This document shows positions 37,429 through 49,062 of a stretch of 64,000 nucleotides of DNA, in pieces. The notes beneath the pieces were generated by a model. That model saw nothing but the letters and a program-made list of their open reading frames with translations. It was not told the DNA's origin and made no database searches. The position numbers were made by a program, and so were the translations under genes. The stretch's first letter is position 1, and the number at the start of each line of letters is the position of its first letter. Source of the stretch: Patellaria atrata CBS 101060 (lineage: Eukaryota > Ascomycota > Dothideomycetes > Patellariales > Patellariaceae); NCBI GenBank assembly GCA_010093705.1, contig MU006095.1, forward strand, positions 376,315 through 440,314, read 5' to 3'.

Positions 37429-37989
37429 ATGGCTTTCCTTCAACGCGAATCGAATCCTCTTCCGGCGCGAGTTCCTTTGGATCAGAGCCGCTTAGCTTCC
37501 TCGCCCACCTCAGGTTCCACATCAGACTCCTCTATTTTCTCGCCCCGCTCAAGACGCCAATTGGGTCTGTTCTTTGGCGGAGCAGCCTTTTTCACACTCT
37601 CCAGCCTCATCACCCGCCGCTCCTTGGTCAGACGCTACAAGTCTAATATACCACCCTACTATCACCCGAGTAATAGGCCTCATGGGGATGTCAATGGAGC
37701 TATGGAAGCATTGGAAGCGCTCAATATCGCTACACTCAATGTTGCTAGCATAGCAATGATGGCAACAGGAGGTGTTCTTTGGGCTTTTGATATATCAAGC
37801 ATGGAGGATATGCGAAGAAAAATTAGAGGTGGATTGGGCATTGATGGGTCTGGCAGGTCAGAAAAAGACGCAGAAGAAGAATTTGAAGAGTGGCTAGCTA
37901 CAACATTGGCAAGAAAGGAGGACAAAGCGAAAGAGCTAAAAGGGAAGTCGGAATATGCCAGAAGTAACGAACGAGGAGCATCACGATAG
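37429..37989 (+). CDS. AIM11: Altered inheritance of mitochondria protein 11
   Basis: A single-exon gene of 186 residues. The family core is clear: a membrane segment with FGGAAFFTLSSLITRRSLVRRY (about 50-70), then a second helix NVASIAMMATGGVLWAFDI (about 105-123). The tail is charged and lysine-rich. Aim11 is a small fungal mitochondrial membrane protein whose loss disturbs mitochondrial DNA inheritance in yeast; its biochemical role is unknown. It is convergent with the MoaE gene. Confidence 0.88.
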   Translation: MAFLQRESNPLPARVPLDQSRLASSPTSGSTSDSSIFSPRSRRQLGLFFGGAAFFTLSSLITRRSLVRRYKSNIPPYYHPSNRPHGDVNGAMEALEALNIATLNVASIAMMATGGVLWAFDISSMEDMRRKIRGGLGIDGSGRSEKDAEEEFEEWLATTLARKEDKAKELKGKSEYARSNERGASR

Positions 37990-38449
37990 TTGTACGTCGA
38001 ACACAATTCTTCTATATGCTACATATCCTCCAACGTGGGTGAGATCGGCTCAGTGTTCGAAGTCGGTTGACAACGTACCCTTGTTATATCAACAAACCTG
38101 TGACCAACATATCCTCAAAATCATTCAGAGGAATGAAAAAGAGAACTGCAGGATGCTTTCTACTTCTGGTATCAAACGAGATGTAATATATATTCTATAT
38201 ATTGCAAAGATATAGGAACGTGTTTTCAATCTGTAATGGCAAACGATCGAGTTGTAAGATCGTGTATAAATCGACCCTTCTGGAAACCAGAAAGAAAATG
38301 AAGGATAAAGTGAATACAATTAAGGCTGAGACAAGCTATCAAGTTCAAGGAGTTCATTTAATACAGCAAGGTCAAATTCAGATCGCTCATATTTGCCACC
38401 ACACAATTATACTAGGATCCTGCTTTGTGTATCAGAGTGTTTCTGATAA
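37990..38449. other. Convergent intergenic region AIM11/MoaE
   Basis: Holds both 3' ends. Nothing else is seen. Confidence 0.4.
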
Positions 38450-39029
38450 TTATCTACTACCTTCTTCCTTCAAGCTATTTAAATTCGCCTTATCGACCCG
38501 GACTCCCATTTGTCCGTCCCTATTCGCTCTCCAGACACTCTCCTCATCGCCTTCGAATTCTTCCAGTTTCCAAATCTCGGCCTTCTCCTTTGTTAATTCC
38601 AGCGCTTCTTCGCCCGCCTTCCATGCTGCTTGTCGGTGCGGTGATGATACGGCTATCAAGATGCTCTCCTCGCCAACGGGGACAGTCCCAAGACGATGTA
38701 TTATTGATATAGATGTGAGAGAATGTTTCGACTTGACGTCCCGAGCTATATGGAGAAGAGTCTTGAGAGCCAGTGCAGGGTATGCATCATAACTAAGTTG
38801 TTTCACTGCCAGATTGGCGAAATTGTCACGGGTTGTGCCTTGTGGAAGTCAGTTTTTTTTTGTTGATCTTATGGTCACAAATGATGTGAGAAGCTGTACC
38901 AGCGAAAAGTACAATTGCACCAGCTTTAGGAGATCCCACTCTTTCCATACTGGCCTTTGCATCGAGAGGATCGTGCGCGAGTTCAACATGAACATGTTCC
39001 TCCTCTATTACCATCAGATTAACACTCAT
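38450..39029 (-). CDS. Molybdopterin synthase catalytic (large) subunit, MoaE/MOCS2B type
   Basis: The enzyme adds two sulfurs to precursor Z to make molybdopterin, working with the thiocarboxylated small subunit in the cytosol. Exons 39029-38900 and 38838-38450 join in phase to 172 residues, the normal length. Family motifs are VGSPKAGAIVLFAGTTRD (about 31-48, split by the intron), IHRLGTVPVGEESILIAVSS (dimer/active-site region) and KEKAEIWKLEEF, which holds the conserved active-site lysines in KxxIWK context. The product is needed for nitrate reductase and other molybdenum enzymes. It is divergently transcribed from the RBM5/10-like gene across 361 bases. Confidence 0.93.
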
Positions 39030-39390
39030 TTTTGGGCTGTGATATATAATAAATTATCTGATATCACAATAAACTGAGAGAGGTCTCAGGTACTCTCAGA
39101 TTAGCTTTGCGTAGGATAATGGAAATGTTCAACCGAGCAAGCGGACTATATCCGCCTGTTTGTATTCTTTTGGGAGCTCATCATTTCCTCCCCAGGCGAT
39201 GACTGATGATAATCGATTGACCGCGGATGTTTGGATTGCCAAGACATGGACTGAAAACATCACTAGCACTTACACTTGACGATACCTCAGCATCCAGCTC
39301 TCCGCGCTTTCTCCCCAACCCACTTTTTACATATTTGCCTACCCGTAATAGTTGAGCATCTCTATTCTTGAACCTGTATCCATCGCTACC
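39030..39390. other. Divergent promoter region, MoaE and RBM5/10-like gene
   Basis: Separates the two start codons. No further features seen. Confidence 0.4.
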
Positions 39391-42107
39391 ATGACAGCTC
39401 CACCATATCATCACCAAGGAAGCAGCTCTGAACGCAGCGGCGGGAGTTACCGCTCGCTGGGACGAGAATACTATCCTGCCTCCTCTGATAATTCATACTA
39501 CTCTTCTAGAGACTCTCATCGTCAATATCCATCTGCAGATGGACATCGTTATTCGTATCAGGGTACCTAAAACTAGGCTGGAATACCTCAATAAAGGCCA
39601 GAATGTTTGCTAATATCCATTTCTGGAAGATAACCGTCGCTCTCCCCCAAGAGGCCCAAACTTAGACGATCGAAATGATCGCCGTGACTGGCGTGCAGCA
39701 AGGAATAGAGACAACTCTAGCTTTGACGATTATGATCGTGGGAGACAGAGGTCACCATTTCGAGACCAGCACCCAAGATACAGAGATAGAGACCGGGAGG
39801 ACTACCATTCGCCCCGCCGTGGTAGTCGTAGCCGTACTCACTCTCCACGATCCGATCATAGGGAGTACGGAGATAATCGAACCAATAAACCCAGCAGGGA
39901 GTTGATCTTGGAGAAGTTACCTATGGATTATACTGCTGAAGACGTTGGCCTACCCTCACTCCAATATCCCTGATCACCGCACACTCTTTTCCATATACTC
40001 TACATTGTATTGTCATATCATACCTCTTAAAAGCTCAAGCTAAGATTACGCGTTCGGCCACTGGTGGCCGTTACGCTGAAACAGATCAAACATGACCTTC
40101 ACCAATACTATCAACTAGACAATCTTGAGGACGTCCGAGTTATTTGTAACAAAAGCACTGGTAAGAGTTCCTCCACGTATCCCCAGTGCGCAGGTGTAAA
40201 CTCATTCCTATTAGGACAATCAAAGGGTTACGGTTTCATACGGTTTCCAGACATTGAAAGTTCCACTGCATTTCTCGAAAACAATGGTCACCAACTAAGC
40301 ATTCCGCCGCGTAACTCTGTAAACGAGAGTACCCGATCCTTTGAGATTTTCATAGATTTCTGCAAGGAGCGGGTTAGCCGTGGGAAGGGACCAGCAGATA
40401 CAGAGTTCTTTTGCCCACGGGTAGGTCAACTGAAATTTCAGGATAAATAAGTGTTGACTTTTTCAGTGCAATGAGCTGAATTATTCACGCCGCAACAATT
40501 GCTTCAATTGTGGTCTACCTCGTCCTGGTATGTAACGAAATGGCAATGAAAGATAATATCTAATATCTATACAGACCTTACAGCGGCCGGCTATATGAGG
40601 ACGAGTCAGCTCCCAGAAATCGATTTCACTGGTGATAAGGACGCTGCTTCGGAAAGTCATCCAACGCAGTTCCTTCTTGTCCGCAGTCTCGAACCCAATG
40701 TGACAACTGAAATTCTATCAAAAGGGGTCCAGAAGTTGTACAAACAGAAAAGCTCCGAGAACTCACAATCTTCCTCCTCAAAGTCAGGTGGAAAGATTGT
40801 TTCGACAACCTCGACCGCCAACTTGGGAGCCCAGGAAGGCAGCATACATCGAGTTATGCTCGTCAGAGACCGACAGTCAAATGAAAGCTGGCGGTACGGG
40901 TTTGCTGAATTCTTCACCGTGCAGGTTGGATTCCATTTCTCAGTAAACGACTGCAATATCTAATGACGAATAGGACGCAACAGCAGCTCTTGTCAAATAC
41001 AATGCACTCGACAAATTTACTATCTCCTCCAAGCCCGTAATGTTAAGCTATATCCATCCCGGAGTCTTCATCCCGGTTCTGGGTGTGGTACATCCGGAAG
41101 AAGAAAAATTTCAATTCGCCGCAGCAACCAATCCGGCTCAGAAGCTCGTTTACCGTGATGAACGCGCTTTTGTTGACGTTTTGGAGGTTCAAAGTGAACC
41201 TCCGGATATGAAACCTAAAAGCACCTCATTGGTCAATAAGCCGGATTCTGGAATACCGTTAACTGGCAATGTAGATGATATGGATAAGGTGGTGGAGCCC
41301 AAACCTAAGAAGAGAAAGGCTGAGGCAGGCTCGTCAGCGAGCAATAAAAAGGTCTGTTTCATCTAATTCCCACTGTATCATATCAGCTGACCATATCAGT
41401 TTGCACCAATCCAGCTACAGATATGGCAACAGCGCTCATCTGCGAATAAATTGGACAGCACGGCAAATCCAATGCAAAAGCCGGCAGAACCATCTAACAA
41501 CTCTGGAGATGATCCAGCTGCTACTTCGACGGAAGAATCTTTCATTGACTGGACCAAAATGTGCTGCAGGCTCTGCTCGCGCCAGTTCAAGACTGAAACT
41601 GCCCTTACTAGTCACGAGAAAGAGAGCCAGTTGCATCGCGACAATCTAAAAAACGAAGACCTCAAGACTAAAGCTCGAACCCTACTCAAACGCGCTAATC
41701 AGAGTACTATTGAAACTCCTGAGTATCGAGATCGAGCCAAAGAGCGCCGCGTCGCGTTTAACCAACCCAAGAAGCCTGTCGTCCCTCAACCAGACTCTAC
41801 TTCTCACGCCTCCCCACCCAAGAAGGAAGAGGAACCCGAACCAACACCTATATCTAAGGGTGCCTCTCTGCTGAGCAAGATGGGTTACTCAGCTGGCTCT
41901 GGTCTAGGACGTGAGGGTACGGGTTCTGTTGTTCCGATCGAGATCAACCTCTACGCGAGTGGCGTGGGTCTCGGCGCGTCTGGTGGCAAGCTGGGAGACG
42001 CGATTGAGGAGGGTGCGAGAAACACTACGGGTGATTATAATGCTTATATTGAGAAGAAGAAGAGGGAGAGGTATGCGGAGCTGAGCGGACAGCACGAAGA
42101 GAAGTGA
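39391..42107 (+). CDS. RBM5/RBM10-like splicing factor with G-patch
   Basis: Exons 39391-39562, 39630-39943, 40085-40160, 40215-40420, 40467-40527, 40575-40924, 40974-41351 and 41400-42107 give 754 residues with every phase matched. Domains in order are: an Arg/Ser/Asp-rich N-terminus (SPRRGSRSRTHSPRSDHRE); RRM1 (about 148-235) with RNP1-like SKGYGFIRF; a RanBP2-type zinc finger (about 250-275; CPRCNELNYSRRNNCFNCG); RRM2 (about 305-425); a C2H2-like finger (MCCRLCSRQFKTETALTSH, about 573); and a C-terminal G-patch (KMGYSAGSGLGREGTGSVVPI, about 675-695). This order is that of RBM5/RBM10, proteins of the early spliceosome that bind RNA and activate helicases through the G-patch. The intron at 39944-40084 has a weak donor (GTTGGC), so that junction is the least sure. 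An in-frame ATG 13 codons upstream (39352) is an alternative start. Confidence 0.9.
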
Positions 42108-42554
42108 GGTGATGGAGACATAGTCAAGGTTCCCCTTCTCTGCATTCGAGAGAATTCTCTGTTCGTTGATGGATATGTGCAATACACTCGATCGGCGAAC
42201 ACTAATCAGGAATCTTGCATTTATGCGGTCAGTTTGGTGTTGCGTTCTTATATATCAAAACTACGATTTGTCATGTTTTGTATAATATAATCTACGAGCG
42301 TTAGGTACATGACGGATTCTCTACCACGTTCTACCCAGACCCTCTTTCCTTAAACCCGTATATCCCGAGCATATCACTCGTGGGAATGTAATCCTCACCC
42401 CAATAACTCATACAACGATAACCAAACCTCGACCTATCCCCCCCCCCCCCCCCCCCACCCCCCCCCCCCCCCCACCCCAAATACCTACTCACACCATATC
42501 ATTCCCATTTTCTATCTCCGCTCTAATACCTTCCAAGTCATAACGTTTCGCCGC
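42108..42554. other. Convergent intergenic region with poly(C) tract
   Basis: Contains the 3' ends of the RBM5/10-like and bZIP genes and the homopolymer tract listed next. Confidence 0.4.
42438..42478. repeat. Poly(C) tract, 41 bases
   Basis: All C except two A residues. In the minus-strand bZIP transcript it would be an almost pure G run about 80 bases after the stop codon. Confidence 0.9.
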
Positions 42555-44507
42555 TCAGACCCCACCAAACGGCACCCCCCTCCCCCCATCATCCGCCCGT
42601 TCCCTCACATTCACGGCCCCGCGCAGGAACGGAAACGCGTCCACGAGCGTCTGGCCCACGGTCCAGTTCGCCGGCTCGCCGACGTGGGCTATGAAGGCTG
42701 GACTGAGAACATATGTATGTTCGGAGCCGGCATATTTGACAGGGTTAGTGGCGTTGAGGTTTGGGGGTTGGGAGACTATGATTTGGGATATACCACCCGG
42801 CCAATTGATACTAAAGGTCGAGGTAATGAGACGCGCGAAGAGGGGGTATTGGGTGTGGTCCATGTGGTGGATTAGGCGGGTGCGGGATTGGGGCCTGGGG
42901 GTTTAATCAGTTTCGTGTGAATTTGGGGGTGGGAAGGGGGTACTGAGGAGATGAGGGGATAAGGGGTGGGACTCACCATCCGATCGTATCGACCCAGAAC
43001 GGGTGCGGCACGGCTATCTGCGCGCCCGTTGGTTTCATGAAGTCTGGGATCGCGTTGTAGTTCTGTTCCGTGGGGCTGATCTGCCACTATGACGCATCTA
43101 AGTCCCATTTCGCACTACAATCATCCGAGATTGGGGGGGATGAGAACTCACTCTAACGAGGATACAGAGGATATACAATAACTAGACATTGAACCATGAG
43201 TCAGTCCCATCCCACATCCCCAAATACAACTTTGAACCAGGGGAAACAAACTCACAGCCAACCGTTCCGGAAACGTATATTCGTTTATAATCCCCACGAT
43301 ATTCCGCGCGATCGTCGAGCTGACTTCGTCTCCCTGAACGGGGTTCAGCAGCGCGGGAATGCGCGGAAAGTGCGCGTGCGCGAACTCGTGCAGGTCGCGC
43401 GCTCCGCGCCGCTTCGTGATCAGCCGCATGATCATGTGGTCGTGGCGGTTCGTCGGCTCCGTCCAGGTTGGCGTCGTAGCCCAGGGCGGTTTCGCGTCGC
43501 GAATGCGGTTCGCGAGGAGCCGTTGGGGGGTGTAGTTTAGGAGGACGGGGTCTTGGAGGGTGGAGGAGGGGGTTAGGGGTGGTGTGGAGGGGAGGAGGGA
43601 GGCCGCTTCTGGAACGTGGTTTAGAGCGGAGAAGTCGAGGGAGACTGGGTGTGGGCGTTAGTTTGTTGAGTTAATGGGTGTTTATTTTTGTTTTTATTTT
43701 CTTTTTTTTTTTGGTTTTTTTTTTTGGGGGGGGGGGAGGGGGGGAAGGAGGGTTATACAGTCTGCAATGTTCATGAAAGAGTCGGTGTTTGGGTTTATGG
43801 GGACCGTGAGGAAACTTTGGTTGTTCCAGAAGTCCTCGTTAAAGGAAGTATCGGGGTAGTTTGGGAACTGCAAATGGTTATCGAAGGGAGTTTCAAGGTC
43901 TGATGCTCCTTTCTCTAGGTGAGATGTATGCATTTGATCATGGCTGGTTTGTATAGTGAGATCGAACGCTGGTGCTGGAGAGTGGATGTAAGGAGCCGCA
44001 AAATGTTGTTGCATTGTCACTTCGTGAGTATCTGGTAGAATACCACTGCTAACCCCTACATTGTTTCGGACCAGATGTACGTTACTGCTGAGAGTTCCAA
44101 ATTCCGTCGTCCCTTTCTCATTTTCAAGCTCCTTTCTAGCCCTTTCGGATTGCTCGAGCGCCTCTTTCAGCAGTTTAACTTCTTCTTCCAGCTCTCTCAT
44201 CCGGTTCTTGTTCTTGTTCCTGGGTCGAATATTAGACTGATATGATAGTATCTATTGGGGTAAAATCAAAGAAAGGTATATCATGTGGAAAGAGGGTACT
44301 GGATCTGTTATACCTTAATGCTCGCTGATTCTCTCGGTCAACCGCTCTCTTTCTGTAAAGTTCCTGTAAGCTCAGATTCGCCACAGATCTCTTTGATACC
44401 GATCTGCTCAATCCATATTCTTGATAGTTAAGGGTTGACTCTAACCCCTTTTCCCCTGCTTCCATGACTGGTCTTGATAGCTTGGTCGGACATATGTAAA
44501 ATCCCAA
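42555..44507 (-). CDS. bZIP transcription factor with DUF3425 domain
   Basis: Exons in transcript order are 44507-44314, 44219-43759, 43644-43256, 43181-43152, 43086-42977 and 42894-42555, giving 507 residues (493 from the next ATG at 44465); all phases fit. The basic region is split by the first intron (YRKRAVDRENQRALR then NKNKNRMRELEEEVKLL) and runs into a short leucine zipper. The middle is Ser/Pro/Asn-rich. The C-terminal DUF3425 domain starts near LLANRIRDAKPPW and includes TFPERLALLYILCILVRWQI, assembled over a 30-base exon. AVPHPFWVDTIGWP then precedes a variable end. Such proteins are fungal-specific nuclear regulators, often of stress or secondary metabolism; targets cannot be inferred here. 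Intron 2 (43645-43758) contains long homopolymers. Confidence 0.88.
43681..43744. repeat. T-rich then G-rich homopolymer tract inside an intron
   Basis: A 45-base T-rich stretch is followed by about 19 G residues with one A. It lies in the second intron of the bZIP gene, so the pre-mRNA carries a C run followed by an A-rich run. Confidence 0.9.
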
Positions 44508-44800
44508 GAAGAAGAATTCGAGAAATTGATAACGATAGAGAGTCTTGAATCACAGAAATGTTAGTTCAAACTTGATACTGTCTAATAAAACGCGGGGAAT
44601 GTGCTAGCAGGGTGGAGATTCTGAGATATCGGAAATAGTTATGCGGGAGCTAGCACGACCTCGCGTGAGCTCCAATTCCTCAGATATCCAGATTCAAAAA
44701 ATGATGTACGGTACTGTACAAATATTCAAAAAGGTATAACGTCGTACATGTGCTCGAGAGTATATCAACTGTCATATTCTCCTGTACAAATTGCGAAAGG
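44508..44800. other. Intergenic region upstream of the bZIP gene
   Basis: Lies between the bZIP start and the 3' end of the next minus-strand gene. It contains CTCAGATATC-like direct/inverted motifs near 44610-44690 but nothing conclusive. Confidence 0.35.
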
Positions 44801-45930
44801 TCAAGGGAGTTCGTGGACATTCTTCCCCAACGGTGCCGACCGACTCCTACCCAGACTCGCCTCTTCTTCCTTATCTAAACGTGGAGTAGTAGGCGTCGTT
44901 GAATCCAGCATCGACATAGAACGGATCAACTCGTCATTTTCGAGCACACTTCCCTGGTCTGCGCCAGTAGGTGACATCACCGGAGGGGGTATCAATGTTT
45001 GCTGCGTGACAGCTTCCTTCATCACCTTTTTCATATCCGCAACCTCATCATAGGCATCTCTATGCGTGAACACATAATACCAATACTTGATCTTACCCCT
45101 ATATCTCTGTTCCGCCTCTGTCAGGTGGACCTTCTTCGCATCCTCCTTTTTCTTCTCCAGAAGTGGTTCGACACAGATCTTGAGCATATCCTCCGCTCGG
45201 GTAATGATATGGTGTATTAACTCCACAAGTTCTGGCGTGATTGATACTAAAACTAATCGCAGACGTCCGAGCAGCGCGATGGAACTATTAAGCGCAGCTT
45301 TACGGAATTTCGCTTCCTGTTCTGCGTCCTTTTGCGCAGCCTTCTCTTTCTTCGGGTTGCTCGGGACAGGTAGCACAAGTGCAGACAGTGATATCGATTT
45401 CTCTCCTGCACCTGACACATCCACTGTAGCATTCCTAAAGCCGTCCGCGAACGCCGCAAAGCGGACGAGACAGGACTTCACGGTCTCAATGTCTAGACCC
45501 CAATCGGTGCACAAACCCCACAGATCGGCCATTGCATCATCATCGTAGTCCAGACGTGACAAGTATACCCCCAAATTCACCCAATCCCAGAATTGTGTGT
45601 GCGTCGGTTCTTCGAGGTGTGTAGAGAGCCATGTGTATGCTGAATCGATCGGATCGAGCAGGGAGTGGGAGAGGATGAAGACGAGGAAGGTGGCCAAGTG
45701 GGATGGATAAAGTGATCTGGTAAAGCTGACCAAGGAGGGAGCTGGCCGTGTTATAGACTTCGGTTTTGGTGTTGAGAATGGTTTCAGCCAGCTCTTGCCC
45801 ATGATTTTCACGCTGTTTCTCCGCAGCTTAGGGAATAGAGCGATGTCGTTCTACAAAGGTATCAAGTGGTATACCTAAAATAGAGTTTTGATCGAATATG
45901 AAGCTCCTGAAAACGAGGATATACCGTCAT
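44801..45930 (-). CDS. Conserved-looking hypothetical protein with 6-base first exon
   Basis: I do not recognise the family. The proposed exons are 45930-45925 (ATG ACG only) and 45850-44801, giving 351 residues (MT-NDIALFPKLRRNSVKIMG). If the micro-exon is wrong, the first ATG of the long exon is at 45802 (335 residues). Visible features are a hydrophobic stretch (LATFLVFILSHSLL, about 55-70), a Trp-rich acidic part (HTQFWDWVNLGVYLSRLDYD), a Lys/Glu-rich charged stretch near 170-180 and a predicted helical segment SSIALLGRLRLVLVSITPEL. The C-terminus is disordered. The spacing of hydrophobic helices is faintly like peroxisomal Pex11-type proteins, but I see no diagnostic motif and make no claim. 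Confidence 0.75.
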
Positions 45931-46409
45931 GGTGGGATATGGGCGGCCTGAATAATTATAAAGGCCTTGGTGGTCCTACGATATTCAGCTCATGCTTGTT
46001 CCCAGTTCCCAACCTATTCCTAGCTTAGAGCGAGGGAACGCGTATTAATTCTAACCGAATAAGAGGTGGCCCTCACATTAAGTACTACAATAAGCTCTCA
46101 TCATTTTATTCTATAAAGATCATGTATTATGAACTCCATGGATGTGTGGAAACGCTTGAATGCAAAGCAACATGGAAAATACCCGACCGAGTTTCCATAA
46201 ACCCCCATCAGATGAGGACAACCAAAGAATTCCTTCCGTACCGTATTATCTCCAACAATTAGCAACCGTGAACTAAGAGTCCTTCTGAAACATTGCTTCG
46301 TTTTTCCAACAGGAGCAAGCAAATTTTTAGCTCTCAATAAGCTATCAAGCCGCAAGCAAATGAAACAATTGGACACTGTCGCTCATCTTTACGCATAACA
46401 CCAGTAGGC
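45931..46409. other. Intergenic region
   Basis: Upstream of the hypothetical gene above and downstream of the next one. Nothing recognised. Confidence 0.4.
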
Positions 46410-48259
46410 TTACCACTTGCGTACTTTCTTAGCCCCTTTCTTCTCCTTTGCTGCATTGTTTTGAACTCTAGGAACTGCGTTCTGCGGAATCACATTAGCC
46501 ATTACTGCTTCACCAGTATCATTCATGTTTGACCCTTCATGAACATTTCCGTCCTTGTCCTCTGTGCTTTTCTTCTGTGGTGTTGATTTCTTATTCACAC
46601 CAGCAGGTTTCTGTGCTTCCCGTATTCTGGGGCCATGAATAGGTAAAAGGACCGGAGTGATCTTCTTCGGCACTGATATTGCGACATTGCTACCTTTCTC
46701 TACCGCGCTCGAGTCATCATCTGTGGTTGTGCCAGCATTGTAATCACGGCTCATGTTGTTCAGCCTGTTGGGCACCCGCAGTTCAGTCTTCCTTCCCTTT
46801 GTCGGTGGGCCGCGCTTCGAGGGTATGTCCTGAGAGGCACGATGCGGGATCTGTGAAGATTCATCCGAATCCCAATCAGAATCAGACTCCGCAGATATTT
46901 CGATAATCTCGCCCACCGCTTCTGTATTTTTGAGCTGAGGAGACGGATCCGGGGTACGTTCTCGGTAAAGATCGTCAGTGCAATAAGATGCTCCGCCTTC
47001 CGATGGAGGACCCGAAGGACGTTGGAAGCGTGCAAAGAAGGACGTACCTGGTTTCGACCGTTTGGAGCTCGCTGAATGTGGTCCCGGAGACGGTTTGCGC
47101 TTGGATTGCGTCGGCTTCTGAGGGACAGTATTGTTGAGTATCGTCTTTTCTACGCCACCATTTGTACCTTTGGGTTTAGCTCGGGCTTTCGGGGCAGGAT
47201 TTTTGAAAGAGATACCTTCGGTGTCGGAACACAAGATCTGGTGCTCATCGGAGATATGTCGTTTCGGCGTGGGTCCATTGATCATATTAATGTCATCTAG
47301 GTCAAAGTCTTCTCCTGGTGCGCTTGATGATTCCTCGACGATATTCTCTCCCGATGAAGATGCGCCTTCAGCTCTTTCGTCTCTCATGATGGCCTCGGGT
47401 TCATGTGTTGTTGCATCAAGTGATGATGTGGACCTATTTGCCATTTCCGAAGGGGCAACCATCTCTGCCTTATCGAGGCCTGCAGAATCTTGCAGTGGCT
47501 GCGTAGATTTGGAGGTGAGTGCCACGGGTAACTTCTTACCCTTGTGGTTAGTGCCCAGGGCCTCAACCGTGGAGACAAAACAGTCAGGTAGTGCTGTCGC
47601 TCGCCGGGCTATATTTAATATTAGCTCATGATCTCGACTGAGATTCATAGATTAGAGAAATAACGTACATCTCTGCCCGATGGACATCACTTTAAGCATC
47701 TGTACCCGTGCATACTCTTCCAAAGTGCCGGGTTTCCCCTCGTACTTCCATGGCCCGAGATAAACATTCAATTGCTCCCTGGATATATTCCAGCTAGGAT
47801 CGAGTGCGGCAGCAGCCTGTTGGGGTTGCTCGGGCTCGACATGTGAAACTCCATTCCTAACGGAAGTAAACCTTGGTGCGGGCGTCCCGAACCGCAAAGT
47901 TCCCGGCGAGTCTGGGGATAAAGGCCTTGTCGGTGGTCCTGGAGGAGTAATCAGTCCTGCTTCTAGTAAAGTTAGACGACACAAGAAAAAGTGCAGGGGA
48001 ACTTACGTTCGTCTTGCGGGATAATCTCTTGCTCGGGAGCTGCGCCGAAGATTGAATCCAACTTTTCGTGTATTGCTCTAACTGATGCTTCAAGAGCATC
48101 AAGTTGATTTTGTTGACGTGTTTGAATTTCCTTGACCTCATGGATCTCCTTGGAGGAAGCTTTGGAGTCGATCTTGCTATCCAACTCTTTCAGTGCTTTA
48201 CTCAAATCCTGCAATTGAGTGTCTAGGGCCTTGCCGGCTTCAGCATGAGTTCTGTCCAT
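46410..48259 (-). CDS. Hypothetical protein: N-terminal coiled coil, long disordered tail
   Basis: Not recognised. Exons 48259-48007, 47962-47669 and 47608-46410 give 581 residues. The first exon encodes a clear coiled coil (about residues 10-75: LQDLSKALKELDSKIDSKAS and onward, with heptad Leu/Ile). The second has a Pro-rich linker and a compact conserved-looking segment (NISREQLNVYLGPWKYEG, EEYARVQMLKVM). The third is low in complexity, with acidic patches (EDFDLDDINM, SDSDWDSDESS), many Lys/Ser/Pro and a very basic end (KEKKGAKKVRKW), suggesting a nuclear or chromatin-linked protein. The last acceptor is the least sure; I chose 47609 because it gives a 60-base intron with a CTAAT branch site and correct phase. 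Confidence 0.75.
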
Positions 48260-49062
48260 GTTGGAGGATATCTCAGAGCAAGATCGCGTATCCGAGATGG
48301 AGAGTAGAAAAGGGAGTGATAACACCAAAGGTCGGGTTTTATCTTGCTAGATGCGCGGTTGTAAACAAGCACAAGTTTCGCGGCTTCACGTGCGGATCAA
48401 CATCAACTACAGGACAAAGATAAGGTAACAGGATCCGTTCAGAATAAATGATAGACGATCGCATAATGACACTGATTTGGAGCAATTATAAGGGCGAAGA
48501 GTCATTCATCGAAGAGATTCAGTTCCAAATATGAACATAATGGAGACGAGTAACCATCAACGTGAAATCGGTTGTCACGAATAATCTACTCTCAGGAAGG
48601 TTACGGAAAGTGCTAGATTAAATATATAGAATGATGTTAATTCATGACTGTAAGAGTGATGTTTCGACTCACAGCCTCGCGCAAAATGCTCTCGCGCAAC
48701 CTAAGGCAATCAGCGCAAGGCTGCCAAGTTAAGCGTCATCAAGGAGTTCCCACCACTCGCGTGACCCTTTGTATGTCTGATATTTGTTGGTGGGAGCGAG
48801 AATTGATCGGTGCTTATACTTGCGCCTCAAAACTAACGCCCAATTTTTGCCGAGATGCACACAATCCGTTGTGGCTGGCGTTCAAACTGCACTGTATGTG
48901 TGCCAAGCCACAAATGCAAAAGTACTGAAGTGGACTGTACAGTATAACTGCCGCCATGAGTGTATCATGAGAGATGCGTCTTTCTTCTTAAGATCAGCGC
49001 ATCCCATCATTTTGATCAAATGACGAGCCCCCAAAAGTATTGGTTATATCCAAAGCTGCGAC
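48260..49062. other. Intergenic region
   Basis: Promoter side of the coiled-coil gene and 3' side of POP7. No gene seen. Confidence 0.4.
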
